The notes below the pieces were generated by a model, which searched no databases, was not told the DNA's origin, and saw nothing but the letters and a program-made list of their open reading frames with translations. Source: Saccoglossus kowalevskii (taxonomy: Eukaryota > Hemichordata > Enteropneusta > Harrimaniidae). From it: a stretch of 15,588 nucleotides of DNA. The translations under genes and the position numbers were made by a program. The stretch's first letter is position 1, and each line of letters starts with the position of its first letter. This document shows positions 14,984 through 15,588 of this stretch, in pieces. The stretch is taken from the NCBI RefSeq assembly GCF_000003605.2, contig NW_003147303.1, positions 2,260-17,847 of the forward strand, given 5' to 3'.

Positions 14984-15426
14984 GAGCGTTTTATTTTACT
15001 GATATACCACAGCAATAGTGTCACACAAACAGATAAAATATTGCACATAATACCAGACTCTACTTCATCGTAAATATTTCTCATCCAACCCATAATATTA
15101 CAAGTACAGCGAATGCTAATTCGTAATACTAGAATAGTCCATTTTGATATAGGGGCTGTTATCATCTGAGATACATTCTTAATTGAAACAACGTGACAAC
15201 GAAATGATTATAAATTCAAACATGTCAGTGTGCTGAGAGTCGATAAAAGGGAATTTCATGTTTGTGACGTCGTTTGGTACACCCAGAAGCACAATATCAA
15301 ACGTACATGTTTACGGCACATCCCCAAAACGATATACGCGGAACGCCGTAAATTCAACCTCCCGGAAAGTGGTCTATTGAAGCGCGTGCTGTTTTCAGAG
15401 CAGTAGTGGACGCGTCGACGTCTTCC
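14984..15426. other. Non-coding stretch after the minisatellite
   Basis: No supported gene. Minus-strand open frames at 14962-15165 and 15256-15453 lack splice or start support. The second crosses the CpG-rich block; an ATG in it would give a short hydrophobic peptide (MCRKHVRLILCFWVYQ), which is noted only. Confidence 0.5.
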
Positions 15427-15439
15427 ATTGGTGACGTCA
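15427..15439 (-). promoter_or_regulatory. CCAAT box abutting a CRE, promoter-like
   Basis: ATTGG (the reverse of CCAAT) is immediately followed by TGACGTCA, a perfect CRE. The neighbourhood (15330-15480) has more CpG than the window average, including GACGCGTCGACGTC just before and CCGCGCG just after. NF-Y sites beside CREs are a known promoter arrangement. Reading as CCAAT, the promoter would face the minus strand, toward the candidate exon at 13451. No TATA box or initiator is clear. Confidence 0.3.
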
Positions 15440-15588
15440 TAACCGCGCGTCATTTGTAGAACATCACATGTGGACCGCGCGATTGTACGAAATAGCCATT
15501 ATGATACAACAGTAATTGTATTAACTGTTTATATAACTTCACCAACAGTATACATTGTTTATTTAGCATAGACACGATCAACACATTT
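15440..15588. other. Non-coding end of window
   Basis: Starts CpG-rich (aaccgcgcgtc) and becomes AT-rich. A TTATATAA sequence at about 15529-15536 could be a TATA-like site, but it is unsupported. Confidence 0.5.

Noticed and set aside
1-15588. Prokaryotic operon, phage or plasmid region
   Set aside because: No long adjacent ORFs, no ribosome-binding sites, no recognisable bacterial or phage proteins, and extensive minisatellite/MITE content.
1-15588. Autonomous transposon or endogenous viral element
   Set aside because: No reverse transcriptase, integrase, capsid or transposase motif was seen in any frame; only short non-coding elements are present.

Overview
The window looks like eukaryotic, animal nuclear DNA. 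It is AT-rich and gene-poor. It has no ribosome-binding-site/ORF packing and no long open frame (the longest is about 130 codons). Short open stretches are bounded by pyrimidine-tract/AG acceptors and GTRAGT-like donors, and the spacer is full of minisatellites and short inverted-repeat (MITE-like) elements. The mix of foldback elements, a degenerate 'AAAATGGCCG' repeat and long minisatellites is of a kind I associate with marine invertebrates (molluscs, echinoderms, hemichordates, cephalochordates). That placement is inference; nothing in the sequence fixes the phylum.

Layout. 1-937: non-coding, with a good TATA match near the start. 938-1263: the best internal-exon candidate on the plus strand, with a very strong acceptor and a GTGAGT donor. 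1264-9322: if the model is right, mostly intron. This stretch holds a 52-bp foldback insertion with 7-8 bp direct flanks (2053-2119), a 22-bp CpG-rich minisatellite (3086-3590) with stray single copies at 2797 and 5214, a cluster of CACGTG-type inverted repeats (4533-5117), a perfect 24-bp alternating purine/pyrimidine palindrome (7591-7614), a degenerate ~150-bp tandem repeat (7786-8235), and several weaker exon candidates (4015, 5898, 6896, 7350, 8403). 9323-9406: a good terminal coding exon with a stop codon. 9407-11450: a possible 3' UTR followed by four inverted-repeat elements, the first of which carries the first AATAAA after the stop.

11450-13368: little of note. 13369-13451: a compact candidate exon on the minus strand. 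13979-14983: a 32-bp minisatellite with 30 full copies, an internal duplication of its own left border, and a clear change of variant along its length. 15256-15588: CpG-richer, with a CCAAT box abutting a CRE, possibly a promoter.

How parts may work together. The exons at 938-1263, 6896-7003 and 9323-9406 are all in compatible phase 0, so one plus-strand gene crossing the window is possible, but none of the peptides is recognisable to me and the chain rests on splice motifs and phase only. The minus-strand exon at 13369-13451 could belong to a second gene reading away from the 15.4-kb promoter-like segment. I see no complete gene, no tRNA or rRNA, no transposase and no novel enzymatic system. 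The most distinctive content is repeat architecture.
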